Shown: positions 62,041-64,000 of the stretch, in pieces
How positions within the stretch are numbered: the stretch's first letter is position 1
Layout: the number at the start of each line of letters is the position of its first letter
Origin: Hoylesella oralis ATCC 33269
GTDB taxonomy: Bacteria > Bacteroidota > Bacteroidia > Bacteroidales > Bacteroidaceae
Direction of reading: 5' to 3'
NCBI RefSeq assembly: GCF_000185145.2
Contig: NZ_GL833119.1
Coordinates: 1,615,464-1,679,463 of the forward strand
Length of the DNA: 64,000 nt
Made by a program: the position numbers and the translations under genes
Notes under the pieces: model-generated
Database searches by the model: none
Told to the model about the DNA's origin: nothing
Seen by the model: only the letters and a program-made list of their open reading frames with translations

Positions 62041-63498
62041 TTACTCCTTGTTCAAATGGGCAAGAGTCGGGTCCGTCTTGATGCGTTCCTTCTCTGATTC
62101 CACAAGTGAGAGAATCTCTTTTTTGATGCGTTTATAGTTGGCTTCGATGGTCTCTTTGAGATTATCGGAGCTGTCTTCGTTTGTAAAGTCGGCAATCGTG
62201 GGAATAGGTTCGTAAGCCTTTGTTTCTGCAGATACCTTGGCAGAATCCACCACAATCTCTGCATGGAAAATTTTCTGGTCGATGCGCTCGTCGAAGTTGT
62301 CGGACACAGTTCCCACGAACATACCCTGTGTAAGGTTTAAAATCTTACTTGCAGGGATGAGACTGTCCATCTGGGTGGGGATAGAGGTGGACTTATTGTT
62401 GCGATTGATGGTCATCGAATGCCGTTGCTGAAGCACCTTACCGAAACGTTCTGAAAGCGTCTTGGCGGTTTCTCCCACGACCTGCCCACTAAAAACATTA
62501 CCAACCGTGTTCTGTATCACTTTACTCTCCTTGTCTCCATAATCACGGGTATACTGTGAGAAGTCCTGAAAGCCCAGACACACCGCCATCTTATTGCTGC
62601 GCGCCGTGGCAATAAGGTTGTCGAGTCCCTTGAAATAAATCGTGGGCAGCTCGTCGATGATGACCGACGATTTGAGCATCCCTTTCTTGTTGATGAGTTT
62701 TACTATGCGCGAGTTATATAACCCCAGCGCTGCTCCGTAGATATTCTGGCGGTCGGGATTGTTGATGTCGAGCGTGAACTCATTGCTCGTCATCACCCAG
62801 TACAACTGCGGTGAAATCATCCTTGACAGCGGTATCTTTGCTGAGGCAATCTGTCCTGCCAGCTGCTCCATCGCTTCGCCTTGCCACGCGTCCATGAAGG
62901 GAGAAAGATAATTCTCCAATTCGGGATACGACGTGAGAATGGGAAACACATCTTCATATTTGCGGTTGAGCAGTTCAATGGCGTGCGGAAACGTGCAATA
63001 CTTCCCGTCCTGATAAATGCGCAGATACCAGATAATGGCGGAAAACAGGATAATAGGACTTTCCACAAAGAAATCGCCTTGCTTCTGCACCCACGTTTTG
63101 TTGAGGTTGAGCATGATGGTGTAGGCGCTATCGTAAGCATCCAATATATCCGTCATAAAGGCAGGATTGATAGGATTGCAGCGGTGGCTCCTGCGAGGAT
63201 CATCAAAGTTAATCACGAAGAATCGCGGCTTTACCTTGTAAGCGTCCAAATGATGAAGCAGGTGGTTGTAGGCAATCTCGGAAAGGTCGGGAAACTTGTA
63301 GTCATAGATGTACATGGCAAAACCCTTTTCTATCTGTTGCTTGATGTAGTTGTTCACTATGGCGTAGGACTTACCCGACTCCGGCATACCGAGCACCATC
63401 GAGGCGCGGAACGGATTGACCACATTGATCCAGCCGTTGTTCCATTTTTTCTTATAATAAAAACGTGTGGGTAGATTGACCGAGTATTCATTCTCCAT
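62041..63498 (-). CDS. mobC: C-terminal part of a MobC/TraG-type conjugative coupling ATPase
   Basis: A 485-codon ORF encoding the ATPase part of a VirD4/TraG-like coupling protein that hands DNA to the conjugation machinery. Walker A is GMPESGKS near residue 37, Walker B is SSVIIDELPTIYF near 280, and the C-terminal region includes LSERFGKVLQQRHSMTINR. It is in the same frame as the ORF at 63511, separated by a single TAG at 63511-63513. The full gene would read ...NESFM-stop-ETRLMENEYS..., so the coupling protein is cut by one nonsense codon. The ATG used here may be only an internal methionine. Confidence 0.85.
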   Translation of the reverse strand: MENEYSVNLPTRFYYKKKWNNGWINVVNPFRASMVLGMPESGKSYAIVNNYIKQQIEKGFAMYIYDYKFPDLSEIAYNHLLHHLDAYKVKPRFFVINFDDPRRSHRCNPINPAFMTDILDAYDSAYTIMLNLNKTWVQKQGDFFVESPIILFSAIIWYLRIYQDGKYCTFPHAIELLNRKYEDVFPILTSYPELENYLSPFMDAWQGEAMEQLAGQIASAKIPLSRMISPQLYWVMTSNEFTLDINNPDRQNIYGAALGLYNSRIVKLINKKGMLKSSVIIDELPTIYFKGLDNLIATARSNKMAVCLGFQDFSQYTRDYGDKESKVIQNTVGNVFSGQVVGETAKTLSERFGKVLQQRHSMTINRNNKSTSIPTQMDSLIPASKILNLTQGMFVGTVSDNFDERIDQKIFHAEIVVDSAKVSAETKAYEPIPTIADFTNEDSSDNLKETIEANYKRIKKEILSLVESEKERIKTDPTLAHLNKE

Positions 63499-63510
63499 CA
63501 GTCGGGTTTC

Positions 63511-64000
63511 CTACATGAAACTCTCGTTCTCCGTGTTGAACACGTCGTCCATGAGGTTATTTTTGAGCAGTCGGCTCATCCATACGCCACCCATCAGCAG
63601 GCAGATATAACCCACTGACAGCGTGAAGATATAAAGTGAAGCTGCTCTGACCTTACCGATGGGCAGTGCCAACAGCCACCAGTTGAGAAAGAAGAACACA
63701 AATCCGGCGAAAAGCACTGTCCAAATCTTTGGCCATGTGATTTTCTCCTCCTTCACTCCTTTTGTACCCAAACAGGACAAGGCAAGGAATACCACACAGA
63801 AGAGTTTCGTCCAGAGGATGGACGAAAACAAGCCCGTAGTGCGCTGGAAGTTCATCAGTATCTTGTTGATGATACCGAGCGTGAAGTGCCACTCCTGAAA
63901 CGCCTCGTAGCAAAACCAATAACAATTTATCAAGAGGAATATCACCGATATACCCCGCATAAAGTCCATGACTTTACCTAATGCCCTTAAATCGTCTTCT
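63511..64000 (-). CDS. mobC: N-terminal membrane part of the same MobC-type protein, cut by a stop codon and by the window end
   Basis: Encodes the membrane anchor of the coupling protein, with the YWFCY motif characteristic of Bacteroidales MobC (INCYWFCYEAFQEW) and three to four hydrophobic helices. The frame is open to the window edge (…EDDLRALGKVMDFMRG), so the true start lies beyond 64000; the first visible Met (63969) is probably internal. It ends in TAG at 63511-63513 where the family continues without interruption. The element extends to the right of the window. Confidence 0.8.
   Translation of the reverse strand, partial: EDDLRALGKVMDFMRGISVIFLLINCYWFCYEAFQEWHFTLGIINKILMNFQRTTGLFSSILWTKLFCVVFLALSCLGTKGVKEEKITWPKIWTVLFAGFVFFFLNWWLLALPIGKVRAASLYIFTLSVGYICLLMGGVWMSRLLKNNLMDDVFNTENESFM

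Overview
The window reads as a chromosome segment of a Bacteroidales bacterium, most likely Prevotella or a close relative. The clues are repeated Bacteroidota-type promoters (a TTG or TTTG element, a gap of about 19-21 bp, then TAnnTTTG), an 11-subunit Nuo operon without nuoEFG and with a fused nuoCD, GLPGLI, PCMD-like and fimbrillin-like surface proteins, and secreted proteins ending in a short sorting-like tail of the form DLQGRRV...GVYIV..K.VVK. The genus is inferred from gene content only.

Layout. 1-10 kb is housekeeping: an AraC-type regulator, dipeptidyl peptidase III, an AlkD-like repair protein, Fur1-purA-hisS, a second Fur protein, rlmH with a DUF4491 membrane protein, and a phosphohexomutase. 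10.2-12.8 kb is a surface-protein unit with a long leader: a small peptide, a tiny coupled ORF, a fimbrillin-like lipoprotein carrying a His/Gly/Arg-rich insert, and double terminators built in a 22-bp tandem repeat. 13.2-23.5 kb is the complete nuoABCDHIJKLMN operon. 23.7-34.7 kb holds envelope genes (PCMD-like lipoprotein, beta-barrel protein, PCMD-like secreted protein, nhaA, beta-helix lipoprotein, cdd, a small exported protein with an apparent frameshift in its signal peptide, and a GLPGLI/outer-membrane-barrel pair). 34.8-35.1 kb has tRNA-Ser(GCU) and tRNA-Glu(CUC). 35.2-41.4 kb encodes an AddA/AddB-type helicase-nuclease pair.

41.5-64 kb is an accessory region. It begins with decayed pieces of an integrative element (a frameshifted HTH gene and a truncated downstream gene), then two membrane-anchored regulators (six-TM plus LuxR HTH on the minus strand; TPR plus TM plus AraC HTH on the plus strand). 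Next comes a GC-rich cluster of four paralogous large secreted proteins made of shared modules (733, 864, 1565 and 1235 aa), plus an orphan signal peptide from a fifth copy. The region ends in a mobC-type conjugative coupling gene that is split by one in-frame stop and runs off the window.

The most interesting part is 43.5-61.9 kb. The big proteins share the signal peptide, beta-helix modules and C-terminal tail but differ in the N-terminal part and in module number. The spaces between them are filled with two families of palindromic elements. One closes every gene with a GC-rich hairpin. The other has two small hairpins whose stems covary between copies, and in two places it forms perfect 27-bp inverted repeats. 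Two short peptides lie in the same cluster: 248 bp of DNA (non-coding flank plus the first two thirds of the gene) are identical between them, after which the tails diverge completely. A related peptide lies in front of the fimbrillin-like gene at 10.6 kb. Together this looks like a recombining, cassette-like surface-antigen locus with an associated constant-leader/variable-tail peptide family. That reading is inference; the repeats and identities are seen directly.
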